This document shows positions 40,833 through 49,588 of a stretch of 64,000 nt of DNA, piece after piece. Source of the DNA: Streptomyces sp. ISL-100 (lineage in GTDB: Bacteria; Actinomycetota; Actinomycetes; Streptomycetales; Streptomycetaceae). The position numbers and the translations under genes were made by a program. Where the stretch lies: the NCBI RefSeq assembly GCF_018614615.1, contig NZ_JAGGOK010000029.1, forward strand, positions 124,001-188,000, in the 5' to 3' direction. The notes beneath the pieces are model-generated. The model searched no databases, was not told the DNA's origin, and was given only the letters and a program-made list of their open reading frames with translations. Every line of letters begins with the position of its first letter. The stretch's first letter is position 1.

Positions 40833-41454
40833 TCAATACCGCTGGGCCTTGGCGATCCTGGGCGTCAGTACCGGTTCGACAGGCTTCCGGCTGATGGCCA
40901 GCGGCTGGACCTTCTCACCGGGGTCGAGATCCTGCGCGCCGACGATCCTGCTCTCCACCACCTTGCCGGAGGGGTCGGTGAAGTCGACCTGGACGGCGTA
41001 CGACGCCTGCTCGTCGGTGCGGTTGGTGATGTTGACGACGACGGCGAGAACGCCGCCGGTCTGAGCCCTCGGTTTTCCGGTCAGCGAGACGTCCGCTCTC
41101 GCATTGCCACCGCCCCGCACCTTCTTGAGCTCGGCGGCGGCCGCCTGGTTGGCACGGCCCGCCTCAGCCGAGACCGATGCCTCGAAGGCGGAGGCGGCAG
41201 CCGACGCGGACGAAGCCGCCGCGGACGCCGAGGCGCGGGCCGAGGCTTCCGCAGAGGCCAGAGCGGACGGCGGCGTACCCGTGAAGGAGGACGTGTCGGG
41301 CGGTGTCGGTCGCGGGCTGAACGGCGTACTGCTACCGCCGTCCCCGTCATCGGTACTGCACGAAGCGAGGGTGGCCACGCCTGACGCCGCGGTGACCAGA
41401 ACCGGCCGTGGCCAGCCGTCGCCTGCTCGACCGGCCCTTCGTGCATGCGGCCAT
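40833..41454 (-). pseudogene. Lipoprotein with FxLYD-like domain, frameshift inside the signal peptide
   Basis: The ATG at 41454 has a strong GGAGGA and gives AACTKGRSSRRRLATAG, a good twin-Arg-rich n-region, but the hydrophobic part and lipobox (LVTAASGVATLASCSTD) are in another frame. One extra base near 41395-41405 (in GGCCGGTTCTGG) explains this. The mature part has a Ser/Pro-rich spacer, an Ala/Ser-rich helix (about 45 residues), then NARADVSLTGKPRAQTGGVL and VVVNITNRTDEQASYAVQV, typical of FxLYD/immunoglobulin-like accessory domains. Without correction the lipoprotein would not be exported. A sequencing error is possible. Confidence 0.6.
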
Positions 41455-41536
41455 GGGGCTTGTCCTCCAGCGAGTACCGATTCCTGGGCAATCACTATGT
41501 ACCATATGCCGGATTGAAGGTATGCGTGCATTACCT

Positions 41537-42035
41537 CACGACTGGGCTTCGGCCGCGGCCCGGTACAGCCGGCGCAGCCGCACCACGCCGAGGTCGTGCT
41601 GGTAGAGGTTCTCCTGCTGGTCGGCCGCCGCGGGCATGGCCTCCAGCATGACGGGGTCCTGCTCCAGGACGTCCTAGTGCCGCTTCTCGATCAGCGTCTT
41701 GTACAGGAAGCGCCACGAGTCGCGCTGCCAGTCCTCGAACTTGCGGTAGCGCCAGAAGAAGACACCGGTGTTGTGCGCGTCGACCGGGCAGACCATGCCG
41801 ACGATGCCGAACGGGCCGCCGGGGCCCGCGGAGGGCGGGTACGGGATGGACAGGTCCACCCAGGCCGCACCCTTACGGCTCAGCTCCACCCAGTCGAAGT
41901 TGACGCCCCGCTGGTCGGTCTTCTCGAAGAAGTAGCCGCGGTCCGTCTCGCGGATGCGGAACTTGGCCGTGGTGTCACCGTCGAACATGGTCAGGCTCCC
42001 CAGTCGGTGCATCTCGGCGCGGAAGGCCCCAGGCG
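41537..42035 (-). pseudogene. Rieske non-haem iron oxygenase, C-terminal fragment with a stop codon
   Basis: The frame reads FRAEMHRLGSLTMFDGDTTA through FKVEL-like strands to FEDWQRDSWRFLYKTLIEKR, typical of the end of phthalate/vanillate-type oxygenase large subunits, then an in-frame TAG (41674-41676). In relatives this codon is Trp, so TGG became TAG. The frame then goes on DVLEQDPVMLEAMP and ENLYQHDLGVVRLRRLY to a natural stop near 41537. The Rieske domain and most of the catalytic domain are gone; the left part is joined directly to the reductase remnant. Confidence 0.7.
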
Positions 42036-42670
42036 CACCGCGAGACGCAGATCATCATCGAGGCGTTCGCGGTGTGCTCGGCCTCGCTGAGCAGGAAGTC
42101 GCGGTGGTCGGGGGCGCCTTCGAGCATCCGGGTCTCGCACCCGGCGGCCTCCGCGGCTTCGAGGATCGAGGTGCCGGCGCCGACGTCGGGTGTCACCCCG
42201 GACGCGCGGCACTCGACCTCGAACCCCTCGTCGTCTCCCGTACGCTCCACCACCGGGGCCACCGGGGCGGCGAATCGCTCCAGCCGCAGCCGCAGCCGCA
42301 GCCGCAGCCGTTCCGCCGGGCAGCGCTGCTCGACGGCGGTCAGCAGCGGCTCGGGGCCCCACGAGTATGCGAGCGTGCCCTCGGGAAGGTCGGCGAGCGC
42401 GGCATCCAGGTCGATGTGCCCGTGCTCGTCCTGAGGTGCGACGGTGATGTCGCCGCCCAGCGCGGCGAGTTCCCCGGTGAACGCCATCGTGCCGAGGGTG
42501 CGGCCGCCGTACACCAACCGTCACGTGGCGCCGCGGCGGGACGCCTCCCTGGCCATGGCGAGCAGGGGAGTTATGCCGATACCGCCCGCGACGAACACAT
42601 AGGATGCGCCCGGCTCAGCAGTGTAGACCGAGGCTTCCGCCGAGCCGTTGACGGTTCCGGCACCCGCCCT
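41975..42670 (-). pseudogene. Phthalate-dioxygenase-type ferredoxin reductase, degraded
   Basis: The frame begins with SVYTAEPGASYVFVAGGIGI and TPLLAMAREASRRGAT (NAD-binding domain), hits TGA at 42521-42523 where relatives have Trp, and resumes RLVYGGRTLGTMAFTGELAA, TLAYSWGPEPLLTAVE, then the 2Fe-2S domain. There the cluster-binding CxxxxCxxC loop is deleted: EAAEAAG runs straight into CETRMLEGAPDHRDFLLSE. The FMN domain is missing, cut off by the phosphoesterase gene. With the oxygenase fragment downstream this is the ruin of a two-component aromatic oxygenase operon. Confidence 0.75.
42281..42310. repeat. Hexanucleotide tandem repeat CAGCCG x5
   Basis: Five exact CAGCCG units lie inside the reductase pseudogene and encode alternating Arg-Leu where relatives have a single GRLRLERF. 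The array is a likely slippage product in unconstrained sequence. Confidence 0.85.
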
Positions 42671-42674
42671 CTCG

Positions 42675-43532
42675 CTACCTCGGGTCCGGCGCCGCGGCCG
42701 GCAGGATCCGGCGGGGCGGCACGGTGCGCCGGTGGCCGGGCCTGCGCCACTCGCGCGGGTAGCCGACCGAGACCTCTTCGAAGGGGACCCCGTCGTAAAC
42801 GGTCGAGCGGGGGATGTGCAGATGTCCGTACACCATCGCCGCGACATTGAACCGCCGGTGCCAGTCGGCGGTCCGTTCCGTACCGCACCACAGGGCGAAT
42901 TCGGGGTGGTGCAGCACGTCCATCGGCTCACGTACCAGCGGATAGTGGTTGACCAGCACGACGGGGGTCGCCGGATCCAGCGCGGCCAGCCGCACCTCGG
43001 TCTCCTTCACCCTGCTCTCGCACCACGCCTGCCGGCTCTCGTACGGATCGGGGTGCAGCAGAAACTCGTCCGTGCACACCACGCCCTTGTCGTACGCGGC
43101 CGCCAGAGCCTCCTCCCTGCTGAGCCCGGGGCCGGTGCGGAAGGAGTAGTCGTACAGGAGGAACAGCGGGGCCACGGTCACCGGCCCCTGTGGGCCGGGC
43201 CAGACCGGATACGTGTCCTCGGGCGTGACGACCCCCAGGCCTCGGCAGAGCTCCACCAGATGCTGGTAGCGCTCGACGCCGCGCAGCTGGAGCGGGTCCT
43301 CGCGCGGCGTCCACAGCTCGTGGTTGCCGGGAGCCCAGATGACCTTGGCGAAGTTCGAGGCGAGGGTGCGCAGCGCCCAGTCGATGTCGTACGACTTCTC
43401 ACCGATGTCTCCCGCCACCAGGAGCCAGTCGTCGTCGGACTCCGGACGGAGGTCGGCGACGATCTTGCGGTTCTCCTTGTAGGCGATGTGGAGGTCGCTG
43501 ATGGCCAAGAGACTTCCGGGCGCGTGTGCCAC
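42675..43532 (-). CDS. Metallophosphoesterase (calcineurin-like)
   Basis: This 285-residue protein has the five metal blocks in order: LLAISDLHIAY, LLVAGDIGEK, WAPGNHELW, VLVNHYPL and YGHLHIPRS. The GTG at 43532 is chosen for the GAGGA site and the start just before the first block. It is a cytosolic phosphohydrolase of unknown substrate, conserved in streptomycetes and often near secondary-metabolism loci. Its 3' end has truncated the old reductase gene, or the reverse. Confidence 0.85.
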   Translation of the reverse strand: MAHAPGSLLAISDLHIAYKENRKIVADLRPESDDDWLLVAGDIGEKSYDIDWALRTLASNFAKVIWAPGNHELWTPREDPLQLRGVERYQHLVELCRGLGVVTPEDTYPVWPGPQGPVTVAPLFLLYDYSFRTGPGLSREEALAAAYDKGVVCTDEFLLHPDPYESRQAWCESRVKETEVRLAALDPATPVVLVNHYPLVREPMDVLHHPEFALWCGTERTADWHRRFNVAAMVYGHLHIPRSTVYDGVPFEEVSVGYPREWRRPGHRRTVPPRRILPAAAPDPR

Positions 43533-43780
43533 CTGCTCTTCCTCTCTTCTCGGCGTCTTACGTCGTACGCCTTGCGTCTTTGCGTCTTTGCGGAAGGTGC
43601 AACCCCCGGCGCACACTAGCTTGTTCCTTTTGTGTGCGCGGCGCGGCTCGAAGGGGGTCCCGCGTACACGACGGTCATCGTCATTCCGCGCACCATCCCG
43701 CCCGTGTCGCTGTTGGGCCGAACGGGTGAGGCACGGGAGGATGGCCGGATGCAGACACAGCACGTGAGCGGGGTGGTCCG

Positions 43781-44167
43781 GTGAGCAGGTACGACGTCAC
43801 CGATGAACAGTGGGCCGGGCTCGCTCAAGTCGTGCCACTGCGCAGCAGGAACGAGTGGCCTTCCAGAGTCGATCACCGCGCGTTGCCGGAGGAGGAAGCC
43901 GTTGAGCAGCGGCGGATGATCGTGCTGCGCGTGCAGGTGTTCTCCGACGCGCGCGAGGTCGCGGAGTACCTGATCGCGCAGGTACCGGTACTCCTGGACC
44001 TGACCGCGGCCGACACCGATGTGGCCAAACGCATCCTTGACTTCAGCAGCGGTGTGGTCTTCGGGCTCGGCAGCGGCATGCACCGGGTCGACCGGAACGT
44101 CTTCCTGTTGTCGCCGGCCGGCATGGAGGTCGAGGGCGCCGAGGCGGCCGCGGTCCCTCAATCGTAG
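43781..44167 (+). CDS. SepF-like cell division protein paralogue
   Basis: This 128-residue protein has a SepF core: RMIVLRVQVFSDAREVAEYL, then VPVLLDLTAADTDVAKRILD and FSSGVVFGLGSGMHRV followed by FLLSPAGMEV. The N-terminal membrane-binding helix of canonical SepF is replaced by DVTDEQWAGLAQVVPL, so it is probably one of the SepF-like (Sfl-type) paralogues of streptomycetes that tune Z-ring assembly. It is not next to ftsZ, which also argues against the main sepF. GTG start. Confidence 0.75.
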   Translation: MSRYDVTDEQWAGLAQVVPLRSRNEWPSRVDHRALPEEEAVEQRRMIVLRVQVFSDAREVAEYLIAQVPVLLDLTAADTDVAKRILDFSSGVVFGLGSGMHRVDRNVFLLSPAGMEVEGAEAAAVPQS

Positions 44168-44222
44168 GAAGGTCCTTCAGGCGTAACGGTTCGTCAGCCG
44201 AGGCGGTGCATACCGTCCGGCC

Positions 44223-45392
44223 ATGACTGTGCTTTCGCCGGGGACGCGCCCCGGACCTCCGGCCGACGACCGTGGCGTCCCCACGGTCACCGAACTGCGG
44301 CTCTCGGCCTTCAGATCGCACCGCGGCGCGGTCTTCCCGCTCGGCCCGGTGACCCTGTTCGCTGGAGCCAGTGGCAGCGGCAAGTCGAGCGTCCTGGAGG
44401 TGTACGACGCGCTGGCCCGGCTCGGCGGCGGCGCCGAGCTGGGCGCGGTGTTCCGGGACCCGGCGGGGTGCGTGCCGGAGCGGGCGGGGCCCGACGCCGA
44501 GGGGCGGCGGGGGTTCCGGATCGGCTGCACCGTCGAGGGGCCCGCCGGGCCCGTACGCCTCGATCTCGCCGTACAGGCCGAACCCGAACTGCGCATCGTC
44601 GGCGAGCGGCTGACCTGCGAGGGGCAGACGCTGCTGGCAACTGCCCTGCGCGATCCGGGGCGCAGCACCGTCCAGGCGGCCTGGTACACGGCCGGTACCG
44701 CGCCGGTGACGCGGGCGCCACTGCCCGACGATCTGCTGGGTACGGCGCTGCTGCCGCTGCGGGTGGCGGGCAAGACGGCGGGGCAGCTGCGGGTACTGGC
44801 GGCCGCTGAGCAGGTGGTTCTCGCGCTGCGTTCGGTGTTCGCGTGCGATCCGCAGCCCTCGCGCATGCGGGAGCCGGTGGCACTGGGCGACGCCCGGCTG
44901 CTGCGCGGCTGCGGCAACCTCGCGGAGGTGCTGCGGCGTACACACCACCAGTGCGCGAAGCGTCATGCGCGGCTGGCGGCGATGGTGCGGTCGGGGTGCG
45001 CGGGCCCGGTGGAGGCGCTGACCGTGGAGGAGCTCGCGGACGGGAGGGTACGGGCAATGGTGGGCCGGGGCGGTCCTTGGGCCACGCCGGTCGGGCGGCT
45101 CGGGGACGGCGAGCTGAGGTATCTGGCGCTCGCGCTGGTGCTGCTGACCGGTCCGGGGGTGCTGGCCATGGACACCGTCGCCGAAGTGCCCGCGGCGATG
45201 CAGGCGCTGACGGTCCTCGCGGACGGCTTCGACCGGTCCCTGGACGAGCGGCAGACGCGGGAACTTGTGGCGCTGGCAGCATCGGTCTGCGCCGAGGGGC
45301 ACATCCGGCTCGTGGGAACGGTCACGGACGCCTCCGCGTCGTACGCGCGCGGGGTGGACGGCGTGGCGGTGGTAGACCTGGGCCGTGACTGA
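44223..45392 (+). CDS. AAA-type ATP-binding protein (RecF/SMC-like ATPase)
   Basis: This 389-residue protein has FAGASGSGKSSVLEVYDALA as Walker A at about residue 42, and VLAMDTVAEVPAAM near residue 317 in the Walker B position. LGDGELRYLALALVLL precedes it where the ABC signature sits. It resembles standalone OLD/RecF-type ATPases annotated simply as ATP-binding protein. The stop overlaps the next start by 8 nt, so it is paired with a MazG-type hydrolase; a joint role in nucleotide surveillance or phage defence is conceivable but not shown. Confidence 0.65.
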   Translation: MTVLSPGTRPGPPADDRGVPTVTELRLSAFRSHRGAVFPLGPVTLFAGASGSGKSSVLEVYDALARLGGGAELGAVFRDPAGCVPERAGPDAEGRRGFRIGCTVEGPAGPVRLDLAVQAEPELRIVGERLTCEGQTLLATALRDPGRSTVQAAWYTAGTAPVTRAPLPDDLLGTALLPLRVAGKTAGQLRVLAAAEQVVLALRSVFACDPQPSRMREPVALGDARLLRGCGNLAEVLRRTHHQCAKRHARLAAMVRSGCAGPVEALTVEELADGRVRAMVGRGGPWATPVGRLGDGELRYLALALVLLTGPGVLAMDTVAEVPAAMQALTVLADGFDRSLDERQTRELVALAASVCAEGHIRLVGTVTDASASYARGVDGVAVVDLGRD

Positions 45393-45735
45393 ACTTGATG
45401 TAGCGGCACTGCAACGGCGGCTGGCGGAATTCGCTGCGGCCCGGGGGTGGGAGCCGTACCACACGCCGAAGAACCTGGCCGTGGCGCTGAGCGTGGAGGC
45501 GTCCGAACTGGTGGAGATCTTCCAGTGGCTGACGCCCGAGGAGTCGGCGCGGGTGATGGAGGACCCGCGGTCCGCGCACCGGGTGGCGGACGAGGTCGCT
45601 GACGTCTTCGCGTACCTGCTGCAGTTCAGTGAGGTGCTCGGGATTGATGTGCTGGCGGCTCTGGCGGCCAAGATCGACCGGAACGAGCTGCGCTTTCCGG
45701 TGCCGGAAAGCAAGGATCGTCACTCTTCGGAGTGA
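45385..45735 (+). CDS. MazG-like nucleotide pyrophosphohydrolase
   Basis: This 116-residue all-alpha NTP-PPase has SVEASELVEIFQWLTPEES, the first EExxE-type metal block, and VADEVADVFAYLLQFSEVLG, the ExxD block. KNLAVALSVEASE is typical of the small RS21-C6/MazG-like subgroup acting on dCTP or modified nucleotides. It overlaps the upstream ATPase gene by 8 nt. Confidence 0.85.
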   Translation: MTELDVAALQRRLAEFAAARGWEPYHTPKNLAVALSVEASELVEIFQWLTPEESARVMEDPRSAHRVADEVADVFAYLLQFSEVLGIDVLAALAAKIDRNELRFPVPESKDRHSSE

Positions 45736-45873
45736 TGGAATTATCCAAAATCGCTTTTCTGTCCACAGATTTCGCCATAGCCCTGGCTTTCCGGGCCCCA
45801 GACCCTCACTCTGGGTAGTGGGTAGGAGACGGTACGCGAAAGACGCGGGCCATGGTATGGACGGGGGCGGCGC

Positions 45874-46401
45874 ATGGACGCGGTGAGGCTCATCGGGCAG
45901 AGCCGGCACGCACTCGCGCAGAGCCGGGCGGCACGGGACATCCTGGCGGAGGCCTGGCAGGCGCAGGCGCTGACCCAGGCGATCGGCGGACAGCTGGTGC
46001 TGACCGGTCCGGCGGAGCTGAGAGGTGAGGCGCGCGGGCTCAGCGAGACAGGCGGGCGGGGCTGCGGGGTGCTCGACATCCCGGCGCTGTGGGCGGGCGG
46101 GGCGGACGACGCCGGGGGAGCGCCCCCGGACGCCCGGCCGCGTGCCGCGCAGCTGTCCCAAGTGGCGGACGCGCGAGCGGCGTTGATCGGGTTGAGCGGA
46201 CTTCTCGGGGAGGTGGGAATCGCGCTCGTCGGGGTCGCGTGCGCCACCGACGAAGAGGGTCTCTACTGGCAGTGCATCGAGGGCATCGACGCCGCCGACG
46301 AGTCGAGCGACCGCGTGCGCGGGATATTACGCCGGCTCACGGTGCGGGAGCAGGACAGACGTCGCAGCGCTGCTCGCGACTCGGCGGCGGAGCCGTCATG
46401 A
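45874..46401 (+). CDS. Conserved streptomycete protein (DUF6099-type)
   Basis: This 175-residue protein starts DAVRLIGQSRHALAQSRAAR followed by DILAEAWQAQALTQAIGGQL, a helical N-terminal region. The middle is Gly/Ala-rich and the C-terminal part (ARAALIGLSGLLGEVGIALV, then YWQCIEGIDAADESSDRV) is helical. No catalytic motif, signal peptide or membrane helix is clear. The pattern fits a streptomycete-restricted DUF; I am fairly but not fully sure of the family name. Converges on a small minus-strand gene 5 bp away. Confidence 0.6.
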   Translation: MDAVRLIGQSRHALAQSRAARDILAEAWQAQALTQAIGGQLVLTGPAELRGEARGLSETGGRGCGVLDIPALWAGGADDAGGAPPDARPRAAQLSQVADARAALIGLSGLLGEVGIALVGVACATDEEGLYWQCIEGIDAADESSDRVRGILRRLTVREQDRRRSAARDSAAEPS

Positions 46402-46406
46402 CGCCG

Positions 46407-46634
46407 TCAGCCGCCGGTGCCACCGCTCGCGGCGGTCGGCGGGCGATCGCCGGTGGACTGGATGTCGGTGCTGGGCTGGACCTCGGTGCCGGCCTGGACG
46501 TCGGTGCCGGCCTGGAGGTCGGCGTCGAGCTGCGAGAGGTCGGCGTTCAGCGCCGCCATCAGTTCCTCCATCTGCTGGAGCAGGCCTTTTGGCTGCTGGG
46601 GTACGGCCTGTTCTGGCGCGGCTTCCTGGGACAT
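46407..46634 (-). CDS. Small Gln/Thr-rich hypothetical protein
   Basis: This protein has 75 residues if started at ATG 46634 (SQEAAPEQAVPQQPKGLLQQ). A short amphipathic helix (MEELMAALNADLSQLDADLQ) is followed by a repeat-like tail: AGTDVQAGTEVQPSTDIQST. Low complexity, no known domain. It could be a small coiled-coil protein. Coding status is likely but not certain. Confidence 0.45.
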   Translation of the reverse strand: MSQEAAPEQAVPQQPKGLLQQMEELMAALNADLSQLDADLQAGTDVQAGTEVQPSTDIQSTGDRPPTAASGGTGG

Positions 46635-46882
46635 GGCGGACTCCTCGGCCCTGGCCTTCCCCGCGGGGGAGGGCGGTGCCGCGTACGACGCGCCGGCAGC
46701 GGCCGCCGGCGCGCGGGCCGGGCGGTCCGGCTCCGCCCGAGCCAACGATCTTTCCGGGCGCCGGTCACTGGCGAGGCCGTGCGCGGGCCGCCCGGCCGGT
46801 GGAAGTTCACTCGACAGGGCAGAGCCGCGGGGCGGGTGCGGGTGGTGGGGTTGACGGCAGTCCAGCGGTGCAGGATGGAGGT

Positions 46883-47806
46883 ATGGATCTTCGAATCTTC
46901 ACTGAGCCCCAGCAAGGGGCGACCTACGACACCCTGCTCACCGTCGCCAAGGCCGCCGAGGACCTGGGCTTCGACGCCTTCTACCGCTCGGACCACTATC
47001 TGCGGATGGGGTCGGGCGACGGCCTGCCCGGGCCGACCGACGCCTGGATCACGCTGGCCGGGCTCGCCCGCGAGACCAGGCGGATCCGGCTGGGCACGCT
47101 GATGACCGCGGGCACCTTCCGGCTGCCGGGCGTGCTGGCCATCCAGGTCGCGCAGGTCGACCAGATGTCGGGCGGCCGGGTGGAACTGGGCCTGGGGGCG
47201 GGCTGGTTCGAGGAGGAGCACCGGGCGTACGGGATCCCGTTCCCGAAGGAGAAGTTCGGCCGGCTGGAGGAGCAGCTGGCCATCGTCACCGGGCTGTGGG
47301 CGACGGAGACCGGCAAGACGTTCAGCTACGACGGGACGTACTACCAGTTGACGGACTCACCGGCGCTGCCCAAGCCCGCGCAGGCCAAGGTGCCGGTGCT
47401 GGTCGGCGGGCACGGCGCGACCCGCACGCCGCGGCTGGCCGCACGGTACGCCGACGAGTTCAACATCCCGTTCGCCTCGCTGGAGGACAGCGAGCGGCAG
47501 TTCGGGCGGGTCAGGGCGGCGGCGGAGAAGGCCGGGCGCAAGGCGGACGACCTGGTGTACTCCAACGCGCTGGTGGCGTGCGTGGGTAAGGACGACGCGG
47601 AGGTGGCCCGCCGGGCGGCGGCCATCGGTCGGGAGGTGGAGGAGCTCAAGGCGAACGGGCTGGCGGGCTCACCGGCCGAGGTGGTCGACAAGATCGGCCA
47701 GTACGCCGCGATCGGCGCGTCGCGGGTCTATCTCCAGATCCTGGACCTGGACGATCTCGAACACCTGGAGCTGATCTCCTCGCAGGTCCAGTCGCAGCTG
47801 AGCTGA
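46883..47806 (+). CDS. LLM-class F420-dependent oxidoreductase
   Basis: This 307-residue luciferase-like TIM-barrel protein has AAEDLGFDAFYRSDHYLRMG, RIRLGTLMTAGTFRLPGVLA, QMSGGRVELGLGAGWFEEEH and PVLVGGHGATRTPRLAARYA, the expected blocks for the actinobacterial F420 subfamily. GGAGG lies just before the ATG at 46883. It is a cytosolic oxidoreductase using reduced F420 (or FMN) on an unknown substrate. No partner gene is obvious. Confidence 0.9.
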   Translation: MDLRIFTEPQQGATYDTLLTVAKAAEDLGFDAFYRSDHYLRMGSGDGLPGPTDAWITLAGLARETRRIRLGTLMTAGTFRLPGVLAIQVAQVDQMSGGRVELGLGAGWFEEEHRAYGIPFPKEKFGRLEEQLAIVTGLWATETGKTFSYDGTYYQLTDSPALPKPAQAKVPVLVGGHGATRTPRLAARYADEFNIPFASLEDSERQFGRVRAAAEKAGRKADDLVYSNALVACVGKDDAEVARRAAAIGREVEELKANGLAGSPAEVVDKIGQYAAIGASRVYLQILDLDDLEHLELISSQVQSQLS

Positions 47807-47856
47807 GGAGTGGCCTGAGGAGTGTCTGACGAGTAAACGAGTAAAGGAGTCTTGCC

Positions 47857-48774
47857 GTGAAGCCAGTCCGTCCGCTTGCCGCCGCACTCGGAGCCGGGGC
47901 CCGGGGGCCCGTTGTCCTTGACGGCGGTCTGTCCAACCAACTGGAGGCGCAGGGCTGCGACCTGTCCGACGCGCTCTGGTCGGCGCGGCTGCTCGCCGAC
48001 GGGCCGCAACAGATCGCGGCGGCGCACGCGGCGTATGTGCGGGCGGGCGCACAGGTGCTGATCACCGCCAGTTACCAGGCGACGTTCGAGGGCTTCGCGC
48101 GGCGGGGGCTCGGCCCGGGCAAGGCCGCGGAGCTGCTGGCGGGCAGCGTCGAACTGGCGCGTGCGGCGGGGGAGACCGTGGACCGGGAGGTCTGGGTGGC
48201 GGCCTCGGTCGGGCCGTACGGGGCGATGCTCGCCGACGGCAGCGAGTACCGGGGACGGTACGGGCTCTCGGTGCGCGAGCTGGAGCACTTCCACCGGCCG
48301 CGCGTCGAAGCGCTCGTGGCGGCGGCGCCCGATGTGCTGGCGCTGGAGACGGTGCCGGACACCGACGAGGCCGAGGCGCTGCTGCGGGCCGTCGAGGGGT
48401 CCGGGACGCCGGTCTGGCTCTCGTACAGCATCGCGGGCGGACGGACCCGGGCCGGCCAGCCGCTGGACGCCGCCTTCGCGCTCGCGGCGGGGAACGATCA
48501 GGTGATCGCGGTGGGGATCAACTGCTGCGAGCCGCGTGACGCGGACGCGGCGGTGGAGGTCGCGGCCTCGGTGACCGGGAAACCGGTCGTCGTGTACCCG
48601 AACAGTGGTGAGCGGTGGGACGCGGAGGGGAGGCGGTGGAGTGGCGGGGGCACGTACGACCCGGCGCGGGTGCGCGAGTGGCGGGCGTCCGGGGCCCGGC
48701 TGGTGGGCGGCTGCTGCCGGGTCGGGCCCGCGGAGATCGCGGAGCTGGCCCGGCTGGCCGGACCGGATGCTTGA
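47857..48774 (+). CDS. mmuM: Homocysteine S-methyltransferase
   Basis: This 305-residue Zn-dependent barrel starts with the family block VVLDGGLSNQLEAQGCDLSD. The Zn-binding Cys residues are in VGINCCEP and the GGCC motif of LVGGCCRVGPAEI. TASYQATFEGFARRG and VWVAASVGPYGAMLADGSEY are substrate-site blocks. It transfers a methyl from S-methylmethionine or SAM to homocysteine to give methionine. GTG start at 47857. Followed by a terminator hairpin. Confidence 0.92.
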   Translation: MKPVRPLAAALGAGARGPVVLDGGLSNQLEAQGCDLSDALWSARLLADGPQQIAAAHAAYVRAGAQVLITASYQATFEGFARRGLGPGKAAELLAGSVELARAAGETVDREVWVAASVGPYGAMLADGSEYRGRYGLSVRELEHFHRPRVEALVAAAPDVLALETVPDTDEAEALLRAVEGSGTPVWLSYSIAGGRTRAGQPLDAAFALAAGNDQVIAVGINCCEPRDADAAVEVAASVTGKPVVVYPNSGERWDAEGRRWSGGGTYDPARVREWRASGARLVGGCCRVGPAEIAELARLAGPDA

Positions 48775-48865
48775 GCCACCGGTCGCTTAATCCCCTGGTC
48801 AGGGATGGGCCGGGCCGACGATACTCGGGCATGTGTTCCTGACGTACAGGCCGACTCGTCCGCTG

Positions 48866-48898
48866 CCCTGACTTGTCCCAGGTCAGGGCGGGTTTTTT
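48866..48898 (+). terminator. Rho-independent terminator after mmuM
   Basis: CCCTGAC (48866-48872) pairs with GTCAGGG (48882-48888), followed by CGGGTTTTTT. A T-tract is rare in this genome and makes it a convincing terminator. Confidence 0.8.
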
Positions 48899-49399
48899 AG
48901 TGCGGACATTTTGGCGGGGTCGAAACCGGGTCGTTTTGGCCGGGAAACCGTCGCGCGAATCGGTCTCTCGCAGCACTGCCATATCGGGACATTCTCCCTT
49001 ATGGAGCTGCGCTCTCCGCCCCTGCCGCTGTCCAGTCACCTCGGGCTATGCACTTTCGTATCGTACGAAGTATCCGGAGAGGGTTGAGTGTTGCCCCTTG
49101 GGGCTCGCGACGCGCTCCGGTATGTCCGGGTTGTGATCAGGGGTCGGCTCGCGGAAGCCGAAGATCAGGCTGTCCCTGAGTGCTGGGAAGGGACCTCGTT
49201 GTCGCTGGACGGTCAATCGGCGATCGACACGCTCGTCGAAGACACCACTCAATGTGATAGCGGTCCGGCCTGACGCCCCCAGCTCATCCCACCATCGTGC
49301 CTGTTTCGTGCAACCCCGAGACGGCTGAGGGCCAGCCCTCACCCGGTTCAAGCCCCGACAAGGACGGTTTTCACAGCGAATCATTGGACACGTGGCGCC
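48899..49399. other. Region without a recognised gene
   Basis: Codon bias is weak in all frames and base composition is lower in GC than neighbours. A perfect palindrome TTCGTA-TCG-TACGAA lies at 49055-49069. A 171-codon open frame on the minus strand (49046-49561) matches nothing I know and overlaps an integrase remnant. I see no supportable gene; the stretch looks like debris at the edge of an integrated element. Confidence 0.5.
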
Positions 49400-49540
49400 C
49401 GGCGGTGCCGACCTGCTGCCGGACACGAGACTCAGACACCGGGCTCGCCAGCCTGTCGTACGGACAGGCCCGCGCCCTGTTGGACGAGCACACCGCCATC
49501 GGCGGACTTGGCACGGGCTGGGACCTCCACGGTACAGAGC
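49400..49540 (+). pseudogene. Fragment of a tyrosine recombinase/integrase
   Basis: [20 protein letters not shown], then GLGTGWDLH, match the region just before the catalytic HxLRH motif in actinobacterial integrases (LSYxQARxLFxEHTA...GWTLHQLRHS). The frame then loses similarity, so the active site is missing. Only about 45 codons survive. Confidence 0.5.
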
Positions 49541-49588
49541 CCGTATCGCCGCCCGCTCCATGGGCCATCACGGCGTCCAGCATGGCGC

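Noticed and set aside
42281..42310. Possible CRISPR or minisatellite array
   Set aside because: Units of 6 bp without spacers; a simple slippage repeat in a pseudogene.
49046..49561. 171-codon minus-strand gene
   Set aside because: No recognisable motif, weak codon bias, and overlap with the integrase fragment on the other strand.
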